A stretch of 64,000 nucleotides of DNA from Phaeobacter sp. 22II1-1F12B (lineage in GTDB: Bacteria; Pseudomonadota; Alphaproteobacteria; Rhodobacterales; Rhodobacteraceae). The stretch lies in NCBI RefSeq assembly GCF_002210165.1, contig NZ_AQQP01000002.1, positions 310,001 to 374,000 of the forward strand, given 5' to 3'. The notes under the pieces are model-generated. The model had not been told where the DNA came from, made no database searches, and saw only the letters and a list, made by a program, of their open reading frames with translations. Every line of letters begins with the position of its first letter. Positions within the stretch are counted from its first letter, which is position 1. Position numbers and translations under genes: made by a program. Of the stretch, positions 42,603-51,739 are shown piece by piece.

Positions 42603-42881
42603 TCAGCCGTTCAGCCGTTTGGCGAGATCATCGGCGTCGCCCATCGCCGCAAGTTTCAGTTCACGGGCCAGCCGCAATGTCGGTTTTGTCGCAAACAGGA
42701 TCGAACCAACGATGAAAAGCCATGTGCCGAAGGTTTGCCAGCTTTCATACAGGAACATCACCGAGCCGATCAGGAAGGTCATCGCCGCCGCGAAATCGAC
42801 GGCGGTATAGACGATTTCGAATAGCGCATGGACGCGCTTGCTATCGGCGTTACGGTCGCGTTGATCCTGATGAAACAGCAT
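42603..42881 (-). CDS. Small YrhK-domain membrane protein inside the pheST unit
   Basis: A 92-residue protein with a YrhK-type domain: two membrane segments at about residues 27-47 and 53-72, flanked by charged ends (MLFHQDQRDRNADSKRVH and RLARELKLAAMGDADDLAKRL). It starts at an ATG at 42881; the frame to 43058 overlaps pheS and is discarded. It lies 95 bases after pheS and 16 before pheT, so it is probably co-transcribed. Function unknown. Confidence 0.8.
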   Translation of the reverse strand: MLFHQDQRDRNADSKRVHALFEIVYTAVDFAAAMTFLIGSVMFLYESWQTFGTWLFIVGSILFATKPTLRLARELKLAAMGDADDLAKRLNG

Positions 42882-42975
42882 GGTCAGACGTCCGGACAGG
42901 TTGGTTTCGGTTGCGCTTGGCAATGGCAAAGAAAGCCATTGGATGCAAGCTGGGCGGGGGTTACCCCCTGCCCGT

Positions 42976-44049
42976 TTAGCGGCTGAGCCCCCCGTGAAGC
43001 GCGGGCTGATCGAGGCTGGCGAAACCGTAGTGGCGCAGCCAGCGCAGGTCGCTGTCAAAGAAAGCGCGCAGGTCGGGAATGCCGTATTTCAGCATCGCGA
43101 TACGGTCGATCCCCATGCCAAAGGCAAAGCCCTGCCATTCGTTCGGGTCGATGCCGCCGGCCTGAAGCACCTTGGGGTGCACCATGCCGGAGCCCAGCAC
43201 TTCGAGCCAGCCGTCGCCTTCGCCTACCTTGAGCGTGCCATCCACCCAGGAACACTGGATGTCGACCTCTGCCGACGGTTCGGTGAAGGGGAAGTGCGAG
43301 GCGCGGAAGCGGGTCTTGATGCCGTCGATTTCGAAATAGGCCGAGAAGAATTCCTCGAGCACCCATTTCAGGTTCGCCATCGAGATGTCCTTGTCGATGG
43401 CAAGGCCTTCTACCTGATGGAACATCGGCGTGTGGGTCTGGTCGTAATCGGCACGGTAGACACCACCGGGGCAGATAATGCGCAACGGAGCACCTTGCGC
43501 CTCCATCGTGCGGATCTGCACCGGGCTGGTGTGAGTGCGCAGCACGTGGGGCGGGCGATTATCGCCCTCGGCGCGCGCCATGTAGAAAGTATCCATCTCA
43601 GCCCGCGCGGGGTGGTGGCCGGGGATGTTCAGCGCGTCGAAGTTATACCAATCCGTATCGATCCGGGGGCCTTCGGCCACCGAGAAGCCCATTTCGGCAA
43701 AGATCGCGGTCAGTTCTTCGGTGACCTGGCTGACGGGGTGCAGCGTGCCCTGCGGACGGTTGCGACCGGGCAGGGTCACATCGAGCCATTCGCTGCGCAG
43801 GCGTTCATCCAGCGCGGCGTCGGCAAGGGCGGCCTTTTTCGCGGCCAGCGCCGAGTTGATTTCATCCTTGAGCGCGTTCAGCGCGGGACCGGCCGTCTGG
43901 CGCTCCTCGGGCGTCATCTTGCCCAGCTCGCGCATTTTCAGCGCGACTTCGCCCTTTTTGCCGACGGCGGCAAGGCGGATCGCTTCGAGGGCGTTTTCAT
44001 CGCCCGCATCGGCGATTTGGCCCAGATATTTGTTTTTCAGATCGTCCAT
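42976..44049 (-). CDS. pheS: Phenylalanine-tRNA ligase alpha subunit
   Basis: A 357-residue PheS, the catalytic class II subunit charging tRNA-Phe. An N-terminal coiled coil ([16 protein letters not shown], about 1-80) is followed by motif 1 around [20 protein letters not shown], motif 2 ([29 protein letters not shown]) and motif 3 ([13 protein letters not shown]). AGGGGG precedes ATG 44049; the frame to 44259 is not family sequence. First gene of pheS-yrhK-pheT. Confidence 0.97.
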   Translation of the reverse strand: MDDLKNKYLGQIADAGDENALEAIRLAAVGKKGEVALKMRELGKMTPEERQTAGPALNALKDEINSALAAKKAALADAALDERLRSEWLDVTLPGRNRPQGTLHPVSQVTEELTAIFAEMGFSVAEGPRIDTDWYNFDALNIPGHHPARAEMDTFYMARAEGDNRPPHVLRTHTSPVQIRTMEAQGAPLRIICPGGVYRADYDQTHTPMFHQVEGLAIDKDISMANLKWVLEEFFSAYFEIDGIKTRFRASHFPFTEPSAEVDIQCSWVDGTLKVGEGDGWLEVLGSGMVHPKVLQAGGIDPNEWQGFAFGMGIDRIAMLKYGIPDLRAFFDSDLRWLRHYGFASLDQPALHGGLSR

Positions 44050-44238
44050 GACGGCCCCCTGATAAATTCCCAGCCCTGCTAGCCTCAGCCACCCCCAAAT
44101 GCAAGCCGGGCAGGCGCGATTGCGGGTCCAATGGCATGAAGCATGGACAACATCCGGCTTTGCCCGATAGCTTGCCGCGAGGGAGAACGCGGGGGGACGC
44201 GACGTGAACGGGAGAGCAGTGGCCGATGGGGTGCCGTC

Positions 44239-45423
44239 ATGAGCGCGGAACCACGCCACCCATGGCTGGTGCTGATCGGCCTGTCATTCGGTGTCTGCGT
44301 GACCAATGGTTTTGCCCGTTTTGCCTATGGGCTGATCCTGCCCGCGATGAAGGCCGAGTTGCACTGGACCTACGCACAGGCGGGCTGGCTGAACACGGCG
44401 AATGCCATCGGCTATATCATCGGCGCGGTGATAACCATGGTGATGATTTCGCGCATGAACCCGTCCTACCTGTTCAATTTCGGCCTGGTGAGCACCGCGC
44501 TCTGCCTTTTTGCCACCGGCCATGACGAGGCGCTCTGGTGGCAGACCATGTGGCGCATCCTTGCGGGCATGTTCGGCGCGATGTCGTTTTCCACGGCGGG
44601 CGCGCTGACCGCGCAACTTTTCCAGAACGATCCGAAACGCAACGCGCTGGCCATCGCCATCCTGTTCGGCTTTGGCGGCGGCTTGGGGATCGTCCTTGCC
44701 GGCGCCGCGCTGCCGCTGATGATCGATTATTGGGGCAGCGGTTCGTGGCCGTGGGCCTGGACGATCATCGGGTTGACCTGTTTCGTCATGTTGCCGCTCA
44801 GCTTCTGGGCCGCGTTGCAGGTGCGTCCGCCCGCGCAGAAGCAAAGGCAAAAGCCCGACCTCCCCCTGCGCGCCATGCTGCCGGAACTGCTGGGATATGC
44901 GGGTTTCGGCCTTGGCTATATCGTCTATTTCACGTTTCTCAGCGCATGGATGACGGAACAGGGGTCGGGCGCGTGGCTGATCGCGGCCACCTGGGTCATG
45001 CTGGGGCTTTGCCTGTGCCTGTCGCCCTTTGTCTGGCGACCAGTGCTGGCGCGGTTTTCGGGGGGCATTCCGCTCGCCATGATCCTGACTGGCATTGCGA
45101 TTGGGTCGGTCATGCCGGTGATCTGGCCCAAGGGGCTGGGCCTTGTCATTTCGGCCACGGTCTTCGGGCTTTGCGTGTTCATGTCACCGGGTGCCGTGAC
45201 AAGTTTCGTACGTCAAAACCTGACGCCGCACAGCTGGGGGGCGGCGATCAGCCTGTTCACCGTGGTCTTTGCCATTGCCCAGACCGTCGGCCCCTATGCG
45301 GCCGGATGGCTCGGCGACCTGACCGGCAATATCGGCACCGGTCTTGTCACCGCATCGGCAATCCTGCTGATCGGCGCTGGCTGCGCGGTTTTGCAGCCTG
45401 CCCTCAAAGCAGCAGATGCTTGA
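44239..45423 (+). CDS. YbfB/YjiJ-family MFS transporter
   Basis: A 394-residue major facilitator protein with about twelve membrane segments. The YbfB/YjiJ start is [32 protein letters not shown] with the typical ARFAYG, and the second half begins near residue 225. Substrate unknown. ATG 44239 follows GGGGTG. Its last 20 bases overlap the end of the opposite glutaredoxin-MauE gene. Confidence 0.88.
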   Translation: MSAEPRHPWLVLIGLSFGVCVTNGFARFAYGLILPAMKAELHWTYAQAGWLNTANAIGYIIGAVITMVMISRMNPSYLFNFGLVSTALCLFATGHDEALWWQTMWRILAGMFGAMSFSTAGALTAQLFQNDPKRNALAIAILFGFGGGLGIVLAGAALPLMIDYWGSGSWPWAWTIIGLTCFVMLPLSFWAALQVRPPAQKQRQKPDLPLRAMLPELLGYAGFGLGYIVYFTFLSAWMTEQGSGAWLIAATWVMLGLCLCLSPFVWRPVLARFSGGIPLAMILTGIAIGSVMPVIWPKGLGLVISATVFGLCVFMSPGAVTSFVRQNLTPHSWGAAISLFTVVFAIAQTVGPYAAGWLGDLTGNIGTGLVTASAILLIGAGCAVLQPALKAADA

Positions 45424-46204
45424 TAAGGAGCCAGATACCCATGGCCTTCATCATCACGTTCTCGGTCAGCGAGATGAAGCCCAGAGGCGTATTGCTGTCG
45501 CCGCCCATGCAGGCGCATTTCAACTCTCGCTGATCGATATAGACCGCCTTGAAAACCGATACCGCACCGATTGTGCCGATAATGATCGCGATCGGTGCTG
45601 ACACCCACCAGAGGATGCCCGCCGTCATCAGGATACCGGCCAGTGCCTCGCCATAGGGGTAGATGTATCCGTAGGGCACCCAGCGTCGCGCAAGCAGGTC
45701 ATAGTTCAGGAACATGGTCGAAAAGCTTTCCACGTCCTGAAGCTTTTGCAGGGCAAGCAGTGTCATCGAGATCGAGATGAAGAGTTCAAAGGTCCGCAAT
45801 CCAAAGGGGATCGCGGTAAATGCAGTGACAGCGAGCGCGAGCAGGGCCGCGACGGCGAACAGGGTCAGAACCGGTCGGTAGCTCTTGCCGTCATCCTCGG
45901 CATCGTCCTTGCCGAAATAGACCCGAAGATCGTCATGCCCGCCGACCCGCTTGCCATCGATCCATGTCTGGGGACTGGTTTTAACGTCGTATTCCTCAAG
46001 AAACGCATCCGTTTCCTCGCGGGTCTTCAGCCAATGGTCCTCAACCTCATAGCCCTGCTGTTCGAGCAGATATTTGCTTTTGAGACCAAATGGGCAAAGG
46101 TGATCCGGCATTACCATCCGGTAAAGAACCGCCTTTTTCTTGGTGCTTGATCTTGCTGGGTCCGAGACGCTCAGGCCCGGCGACAGCGTGGTTGTATCTG
46201 TCAT
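45404..46204 (-). CDS. Glutaredoxin fused to MauE/DoxX-like membrane domain
   Basis: A 266-residue fusion. Residues 24-95 are a glutaredoxin fold with one active-site cysteine, Cys37 in HLCPFG, and the cis-proline/GSH-binding segment KTSPQTWIDGKRVGGHDDL. Residues about 108-260 form four membrane helices of the MauE/DoxX type, with Cys230 and Cys232 (KCACMGG) near the last loop. MauE is a membrane protein needed for methylamine dehydrogenase maturation. This looks like a transmembrane thiol shuttle; the partner is unknown. Divergent from a DUF4174 gene. Confidence 0.85.
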   Translation of the reverse strand: MTDTTTLSPGLSVSDPARSSTKKKAVLYRMVMPDHLCPFGLKSKYLLEQQGYEVEDHWLKTREETDAFLEEYDVKTSPQTWIDGKRVGGHDDLRVYFGKDDAEDDGKSYRPVLTLFAVAALLALAVTAFTAIPFGLRTFELFISISMTLLALQKLQDVESFSTMFLNYDLLARRWVPYGYIYPYGEALAGILMTAGILWWVSAPIAIIIGTIGAVSVFKAVYIDQRELKCACMGGDSNTPLGFISLTENVMMKAMGIWLLIKHLLL

Positions 46205-46388
46205 AGCGCGCTCCTGTTTTATTGGTTCATATGGAAAACACGGTTACAGCGCTGGAAGGTTCCCGATTTTCCGACTTTCCCAATTCTACGAAGGAGAAAT
46301 TGGCCCGGATTTCAAATCGCCTGAAATCGTGAACGATCCGAAACCGAGTCTCGCGCGTAGACTTGATGAACCGAAAAGGAGTTGAAAA

Positions 46389-46841
46389 ATGCGCGCAGGC
46401 TTAAAGAAATTCACCCGGATTGGTGCCGTGACTGTGCTCGGCCTTACTGCAGTATCGGCGGTTACAAGCGTCAATGCCAGCGGAGAGGCCACATTCCGCC
46501 CGCTTCCTGCCGAGGCACGTGATTTGAAAGAACTGCGATGGGAGGCCCGTCCCGTCCTGCTGTTCGCCCCATCCGGGGATAGTTCGGATTACGCGCGACA
46601 GATGGAACTGTTCCGTCAGGCCGAAGCCGCACTTCGTGAGCGGGACATCGTGGTGCTGAGCGACCTAGACCCGAAGAACCCCGGCCCGATCCGCCAGACC
46701 TTTTCGCCCGGTGGGTTCAAGCTGGTGCTAGTGGGCAAGGACGGGGGCGTCAAACTTGAGAAGGACGCGGTGTTGCAACCCGAGGAACTGTTTGCCGTGA
46801 TCGACCGGATGCCCATGCGGCAACGTGAAATGTCAGAGTGA
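46389..46841 (+). CDS. Exported DUF4174-domain protein
   Basis: A 150-residue protein with a signal peptide (about residues 1-30, ending in NASG) and a thioredoxin-like DUF4174 domain: ELRWEARPVLLFAPSGDSSDY, DIVVLSDLD, GFKLVLVGKDGGVKLE. The canonical thioredoxin CxxC is absent; the only cysteines seen are none in the mature domain. It is divergent from the glutaredoxin-MauE gene. Role unknown, envelope location predicted. Confidence 0.85.
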   Translation: MRAGLKKFTRIGAVTVLGLTAVSAVTSVNASGEATFRPLPAEARDLKELRWEARPVLLFAPSGDSSDYARQMELFRQAEAALRERDIVVLSDLDPKNPGPIRQTFSPGGFKLVLVGKDGGVKLEKDAVLQPEELFAVIDRMPMRQREMSE

Positions 46842-46862
46842 TCTCAAGCTGGACCAAAAAGC

Positions 46863-46892
46863 AAAAGGCCGCCCCGAGGGACGGCCTTTTTT
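46863..46892. terminator. Bidirectional terminator between DUF4174 gene and rplT
   Basis: AAAAGGCCG and CGGCCTTTT pair across an inner CC/GG stem, followed by T6 on the plus strand. On the minus strand the tail is TTTTGCTTTTT, so rplT is terminated too. Confidence 0.93.
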
Positions 46893-46912
46893 AATTCCTG
46901 TCGAAGCCCGGA

Positions 46913-47278
46913 TCAGGCTGCGAGCGCGCCTTTGGCTTGTGCGACGATGGCACCGAATGCTTCGGGCTCGTGCACGGCCAGATCGGCGAGAACCTTACGG
47001 TCAACTTCGATACCGGCCAGCGTCAGCCCGTTGATGAAGCGGCTGTAGGTCAGCGCTTCGTCGTGGCTGCGGACAGCTGCGTTGATCCGCTGAATCCACA
47101 GCGCGCGGAAATTGCGCTTGCGCTGCTTGCGGTCGCGGGTTGCGTACTGGTTGGCCTTGTCGACGGCCTGCGATGCAACCTTGAAGGTGTTCTTGCGACG
47201 GCCGTAATAGCCTTTTGCGGCCTTGACGACTTTCTTGTGACGGGCGTGGGTTACGGTACCACCTTTAACGCGTGACAT
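46913..47278 (-). CDS. rplT: 50S ribosomal protein L20
   Basis: A 121-residue L20: [21 protein letters not shown], then [20 protein letters not shown] and [20 protein letters not shown]. It is essential for early assembly of the large subunit and, in some bacteria, represses its own operon. It follows rpmI closely, forming rpmI-rplT. No infC is present upstream in this window. Confidence 0.98.
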   Translation of the reverse strand: MSRVKGGTVTHARHKKVVKAAKGYYGRRKNTFKVASQAVDKANQYATRDRKQRKRNFRALWIQRINAAVRSHDEALTYSRFINGLTLAGIEVDRKVLADLAVHEPEAFGAIVAQAKGALAA

Positions 47279-47293
47279 GTGATCAGACTCCTA

Positions 47294-47494
47294 TCAGCGG
47301 TCGTAGGGCATATAGCCCTTGACGATTTTGGCATCCGGTGCGCTCAGCGTGGTGTTGCCACGGGCGTCGCGAATGAACTTTTTGGTGCGCTTGATCATGC
47401 CGTGGCGCTTGCCGGCCTGTCCGGCGAGAACCTTGCCGGTCGCCGTCACTTTGAAGCGCTTCTTGGCGCTTGCCTTGGTCTTCATCTTGGGCAT
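47294..47494 (-). CDS. rpmI: 50S ribosomal protein L35
   Basis: A 66-residue L35: [21 protein letters not shown], then [29 protein letters not shown] is a strong ribosome-binding site for ATG 47494; the longer frame to 47659 is not L35. Co-transcribed with rplT, 15 bases apart. Confidence 0.98.
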   Translation of the reverse strand: MPKMKTKASAKKRFKVTATGKVLAGQAGKRHGMIKRTKKFIRDARGNTTLSAPDAKIVKGYMPYDR

Positions 47495-47624
47495 TTCCGT
47501 CTCCTTTATTCGGGTCGGTCGTGAACACGACTCGGCATGCCACTCTGGCCGGTCGCGCGAATAGAGGCGCCGTTTACGAAAAGAGGGATTTGGTTGCAAG
47601 AGGCAATTTGCGCAGGAATTGGCG

Positions 47625-47870
47625 CTAGTGACCGAAAAACCGGATCCGCCCCAGCACATCGTAGATCGCCAGCGGTATCTCGGAAAGAGAATAACCGCCG
47701 GGTTTGACCTGAAACGCCCAGAGGACCAGAAGCCCGCCGGTTACCACCACCACGGCCGAGACCCGGGGCGGTCGGCTGTCGCTATAGGCCGAAACCATCG
47801 CAGGGATCGAGAGCCAAGCGAGGAACAGGCCAAGAGCAAGCAGAAGGTTCGGATCGGCGGAGATGGCCAT
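47625..47870 (-). CDS. Small two-helix membrane protein downstream of pyk
   Basis: An 81-residue hydrophobic protein with membrane segments at about residues 8-28 and 38-56 and a short soluble tail. Its ATG lies 3 bases after the pyk stop, so it is translationally linked to pyk. I do not recognise the family; its position suggests a conserved neighbour of pyruvate kinase in Rhodobacterales. Confidence 0.7.
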   Translation of the reverse strand: MAISADPNLLLALGLFLAWLSIPAMVSAYSDSRPPRVSAVVVVTGGLLVLWAFQVKPGGYSLSEIPLAIYDVLGRIRFFGH

Positions 47871-47873
47871 GGA

Positions 47874-49319
47874 TCAGCCCGGATCGGTGTTGAAGATCAG
47901 CTTTTCGTCGCAGGGCGCCACGCGCAGAATATTGGTTGTACCCGGAACGTTGAAAGGCACACCGGCAGTGACGACGATCTGATCGGATTCGGTTGCGAAT
48001 CCACCGGCACGCGCGGCGCGGGCGGCGCTTACCACGGCCATCTTGAAGCGGTTCAGCTCGCCCACCATGACGCAGGTGCAGCCCCAGCTTAGCGCCAGAC
48101 GCCGCGCCGTTCCGCGCTGGGATGTCAGCGCGATGATCGGCACGCCGGGGCGTTCCCGTGCAGTCAGCAGAGCGGTGGTGCCCGACTGGGTAAAGCAGCA
48201 GATCGCCTTGATATCGGTAGTTTCCGCGATTTCGCGGGCGGCGGCGACGATCCCGTCCGCGACCCCCGAGGCGCGCCCGCCCCGTGATGCGGCAATGATC
48301 TGCATATAGTTCGGATCGGCCTCGACCTCGGTCGCGACATTGTTCATCGTCGTGACCGCCTCGATCGGGTAGGAACCGGCGGCGGATTCAGCCGAGAGCA
48401 TGATCGCATCCGTGCCTTCGTAGATCGCGGTTGCCACGTCCGAAACCTCGGCCCGGGTGGGCATCGGGCTTTCGATCATGGATTCCAGCATCTGCGTGGC
48501 CACGATCACCGGCTTGGCCGCGGCACGGCATTTCCGGGTCAGGCGTTTCTGGATCGGCGGCACCGCATGTACGGGCAGTTCAACGCCCAGATCGCCGCGA
48601 GCGACCATGATCCCGTCGGACGCCTCTAGTATCGCATCGAAATTATCGACCGCAGCCGGTTTTTCGATCTTGGAGAGGATCGCGGCACGGCCCTGTGCCA
48701 GTTCCCGCGCCTCTTCGACATCGCGGGGACGCTGCACGAAGGACAGGGCCAGCCAGTCCACACCGAGCGAGCAGGCGAATTCCAGATCGTCACGGTCCTT
48801 TTCCGACAGGGCCGCAAGCGGCAGCACAACATCGGGCACATTGACGCCCTTGCGGTTCGAGATCACGCCGCCGGCCTCGACCACGCAGTTTGCGAAATCC
48901 TCTCCGCAATCCGTCACACGCAGGCGGATCTTGCCGTCGTTGACCAGCAGGTGCGCGCCTTCTTCGAGGGCCGCGAAAATCTCGGGATGAGGGAGGCGGA
49001 CACGGGTTGCGTCGCCCTCTGCAGGGTCGAGATCGAGCCGGAACTCAGCGTCCTGTTCCAACATCTCCTCGCCATTGGCAAAGGTACCGACCCGCAGTTT
49101 CGGCCCCTGAAGGTCGGCGAGGATGGCGATCGGGCTTTCGAGATCCTTTTCGACTTGCCGGATGATCTTGTGCCTTTCGCGGATATCATCCTGTGTGCCG
49201 TGGCTCATGTTAAGGCGAAAGACATCGGCTCCGGCCTCGTGCAGGGCACGGATCATCTCGTATGTGTCGGATGCCGGTCCGAGCGTGGCGACGATCTTGA
49301 CGTTTCTTGAGCGTTTCAT
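47874..49319 (-). CDS. pyk: Pyruvate kinase
   Basis: A 481-residue pyruvate kinase, making pyruvate and ATP from phosphoenolpyruvate. MKRSRNVKIVATLGPASDTYE is followed by the substrate-binding RLNMSHGT, the catalytic ILSKIEKPAAVDNFD with the active-site lysine, MVARGDLGVELP, and ATQMLESM. GAGGGGAGCCGAAAA precedes ATG 49319; an open frame continues to 49703 but is not pyruvate kinase. The small membrane protein gene follows without a gap. Confidence 0.96.
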   Translation of the reverse strand: MKRSRNVKIVATLGPASDTYEMIRALHEAGADVFRLNMSHGTQDDIRERHKIIRQVEKDLESPIAILADLQGPKLRVGTFANGEEMLEQDAEFRLDLDPAEGDATRVRLPHPEIFAALEEGAHLLVNDGKIRLRVTDCGEDFANCVVEAGGVISNRKGVNVPDVVLPLAALSEKDRDDLEFACSLGVDWLALSFVQRPRDVEEARELAQGRAAILSKIEKPAAVDNFDAILEASDGIMVARGDLGVELPVHAVPPIQKRLTRKCRAAAKPVIVATQMLESMIESPMPTRAEVSDVATAIYEGTDAIMLSAESAAGSYPIEAVTTMNNVATEVEADPNYMQIIAASRGGRASGVADGIVAAAREIAETTDIKAICCFTQSGTTALLTARERPGVPIIALTSQRGTARRLALSWGCTCVMVGELNRFKMAVVSAARAARAGGFATESDQIVVTAGVPFNVPGTTNILRVAPCDEKLIFNTDPG

Positions 49320-49435
49320 TTTTCGGCTCCCCTCTGATCGCTGCCCGTTATCGCAAACATAATTAAAATCCTTATGACCCAATTCCCCTCGCGGAACAAC
49401 TGGCGTAAGCCTTCGGGAAAAATCAGCACAGGCAT

Positions 49436-50191
49436 ATGACATATTTCCCTTATTCCATCCACGGTGAAACCCGTCCCGGCCGATGGCTTGTGACCTGCGA
49501 CCACGCCCGCAACACCGTACCGCCGGATGTGAACCAAGGCCAACTTGGCCTGCCGCAGGAAGACATGGAACGGCATATTGCCTATGACATAGGCGCCTAT
49601 GGGCTTTCCCTCCACCTTGGGCGGTTGCTGAACGCCCCGGTGATCGCATCGAATTTTTCCCGCCTCGTGATCGATCCCAATCGCGGCGAGGATGATCCGA
49701 CATTGTTAATGAAACTTTACGACGGCACGATCATCCCGGCCAATCGCCACGCGGACGGGACGGAGCGGGAAAGGCGGCTGGATGCCTATTATCGCCCCTA
49801 TCACCAGGCGCTGGCGCAGCTCGCCGCGCGGCCCAACACGGCAATCCTTTCGGTTCACAGCTTTACGCCGCAATTGCGCGGACGCCTGCCACGCCCCTGG
49901 CACGTGGGCATCCTGTCGGCCCGTGACCGCCGGCTTGCCGATCCGCTGATCCGACAATTGTCGGCTGAAAGTGACATCGTGGTCGGTGATAATGAACCCT
50001 ATCTTGGCGATCTGCCGGGGGATGCCATCGACAGGCATGCCACGCTGCCGGGACGACCCAGTGTGCTCATCGAACTGCGAAACGATCTGATTGCGGGAGA
50101 GGAAGCGCAGTCCGGCTGGGCGGAAAGACTGGCACCTGCGCTGCAGCAGGCTTTGGCTGAAGTCACCAGTGTTTCCGCAGGCGCAGTCTGA
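49436..50191 (+). CDS. N-formylglutamate amidohydrolase family protein
   Basis: A 251-residue member of the N-formylglutamate amidohydrolase family (hutG-like fold). Conserved residues include CDHARNTVPPDV, DIGAYGLSLHLGRLLNAPVI, FSRLVIDPNR, SVHSFTP, and the metal-site VLIELRNDLI. In the histidine pathway this enzyme releases formate from N-formylglutamate, but no hut genes are nearby, so the substrate is uncertain. Divergent from pyk. Confidence 0.88.
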   Translation: MTYFPYSIHGETRPGRWLVTCDHARNTVPPDVNQGQLGLPQEDMERHIAYDIGAYGLSLHLGRLLNAPVIASNFSRLVIDPNRGEDDPTLLMKLYDGTIIPANRHADGTERERRLDAYYRPYHQALAQLAARPNTAILSVHSFTPQLRGRLPRPWHVGILSARDRRLADPLIRQLSAESDIVVGDNEPYLGDLPGDAIDRHATLPGRPSVLIELRNDLIAGEEAQSGWAERLAPALQQALAEVTSVSAGAV

Positions 50192-50240
50192 CCGGGGCGC
50201 TGCCCCGGACCCCGGAGTATTTCCGGCAAGAGGAAAAACA
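50192..50240 (+). repeat. Diverged hairpin/T-tract element after N-formylglutamate amidohydrolase
   Basis: CCGGGGC-GCT-GCCCCGG is a perfect 7-bp stem (50192-50208), then ACCCCGGAGTATTT and CCGGCAAGAGGAAA. Its order of GC stem, CCCCGG and TATTT mirrors the repeats at 23136, 53592 and 58011, though the tail differs. Confidence 0.55.
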
Positions 50241-50307
50241 GCTTTGTCATCGGGGGTGACAGTTGCAATGAGGCGTCTTAGATCAGTTAAGTGAAATGGA
50301 GGGTGAG

Positions 50308-50622
50308 ATGGACAAGCAGACGGAAATCGAGCTTGAAGCGGCGGCGTTCCGGCGTCTCAGGCAGCATCTGATGCAGGATCGCAATGATGTGCAGAACATC
50401 GACCTGATGAACCTTGCCGGGTTCTGCCGGAACTGCCTCAGCCGGTGGTACCAGGAAGCCGCGAATGAACGCGGCATCGGTATGGGCAAGGAGGAGGCGC
50501 GCGAGATCTTTTACGGGATGACGATGGATGACTGGAAAAGCCAGTACCAGACCGACGCAGGCCCGGACAAGCAGGCGGCCTTTGAAACCGCTTTTGAAGA
50601 GAACGTGACGCGAAAAGGCTGA
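50308..50622 (+). CDS. DUF1244-family protein
   Basis: A 104-residue DUF1244 protein. The core motif NIDLMNLAGFCRNCLSRWY, with two cysteines, is followed by KEEAREIFYGMTMDDWK, typical of the SMc04008-like fold. Function unknown. GGAGGGTGAG is a good ribosome-binding site for ATG 50308, so the four residues upstream are left out. Confidence 0.9.
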   Translation: MDKQTEIELEAAAFRRLRQHLMQDRNDVQNIDLMNLAGFCRNCLSRWYQEAANERGIGMGKEEAREIFYGMTMDDWKSQYQTDAGPDKQAAFETAFEENVTRKG

Positions 50623-50657
50623 AAAGGGATAGCCGGCCTTTTGAGAGACGTCGTTCT

Positions 50658-51602
50658 TCAGGCCTGTTGTGCCCAGATTCTGCGAATGAAATCGGCGCAG
50701 TCCTCGGGGGCCGTAAGGGGCAGCATATGTCCGCGATTAGGAAGGAATTCGCAGGTCAAGCCATAGGGTTCCATGCTGCGCCCCTGTTTTTCCGGGTCGA
50801 GCAGCGCATCTGCGGAACCATAAAGGATACCGCCGGGAACAGTCAGCTCACCATAGCGCGCGACCTGCGCGGGCAGCGCTGCCTCGAGGGCGATCAGATC
50901 GCCTGAGGCGGCGACAAAGGCACCCGGACGCAGGCCCAGCGCGGCGCCGCCACCGGTCAGGAAGTTATCGACCGGCTGTTCCGGCGAAAAGACATGCGCC
51001 AGCACCTTCTCGGCTCCGGCCCGGGCGAGTGGTGTGGCGACGGTCGACGCCACCAGGCGACGAGCGCGAGGATTGCGCAGCTCAAGCCCCTTGAATACCG
51101 GGTCCACCGCTTCCTGAACATGGGTCAGGGGGGCGATCAAGGCGATGGCTTTTGTCTTCTCCGGCCGGTCCAGCGCCATCGCGAGTGTTACTGCACCGCC
51201 GAGGGAGTGTCCTGCGATCATCGGAGCCTCGACGCCCTTCGCATCGAGGAATTCCCCGATCATGCGGGCCTGTACCGGCAGCGCCGCATCTTCATCCCGG
51301 TCGCGGCGCGAGTAGCCACATCCCGGACGGTCGACCACGTAAACGTGGAAATCCCGGGCCAGAATCCCTGCCAGCGCATAGGTGAAATGCTGAAGCTGCC
51401 CGGATATCCCGTGGATCAGAACCAGCGGCGGTGCGTCCGGCTCTCCCATTTCAACGAAATGAATCGCTCCACCGGTCACCGGCTGGATCTCTCCGGCCTG
51501 CGGGACCATCGCGGATGCCGCCGTCGCAATATTCTGGGTCCAGAGGTAGAGTCCCAGAAGGACTGCGATCAGCAAGAGCAGTAGTGCAATCACGAATGTC
51601 AT
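50658..51602 (-). CDS. Alpha/beta-hydrolase-fold protein
   Basis: A 314-residue hydrolase with an N-terminal membrane helix (residues 1-22). HGISGQLQHF is the oxyanion-hole segment, GHSLGGAV holds the nucleophile serine, and RGHMLPLTAPEDC near the end carries the catalytic histidine. It could be an esterase or C-C hydrolase; the substrate is unknown. Convergent with DUF1244 and upstream of dat on the same strand, but not clearly coupled to it. Confidence 0.87.
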   Translation of the reverse strand: MTFVIALLLLLIAVLLGLYLWTQNIATAASAMVPQAGEIQPVTGGAIHFVEMGEPDAPPLVLIHGISGQLQHFTYALAGILARDFHVYVVDRPGCGYSRRDRDEDAALPVQARMIGEFLDAKGVEAPMIAGHSLGGAVTLAMALDRPEKTKAIALIAPLTHVQEAVDPVFKGLELRNPRARRLVASTVATPLARAGAEKVLAHVFSPEQPVDNFLTGGGAALGLRPGAFVAASGDLIALEAALPAQVARYGELTVPGGILYGSADALLDPEKQGRSMEPYGLTCEFLPNRGHMLPLTAPEDCADFIRRIWAQQA

Positions 51603-51739
51603 GTCACGCGAGTTCCCGATCTGTCACGCAGCGACGGCCAAGAGCCAGCCCCCGATGACTGTCTGCCCTGAAACCGTCCCCGCTGCCAACCGGTTTCAGT
51701 CTGCGCAGGCGATTGCCCCTGCGCAGCTGCCGTTTTCGC

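Noticed and set aside
40466-42715. 749-codon plus-strand frame opposite pheT
   Set aside because: pheT on the minus strand has all expected domains; the antisense protein shows no motif.
49320-49703. N-terminal extension of the pyruvate kinase frame
   Set aside because: The pyruvate kinase N-terminus and ribosome-binding site fit the ATG at 49319; the extension has no family similarity and overlaps the divergent N-formylglutamate amidohydrolase gene.
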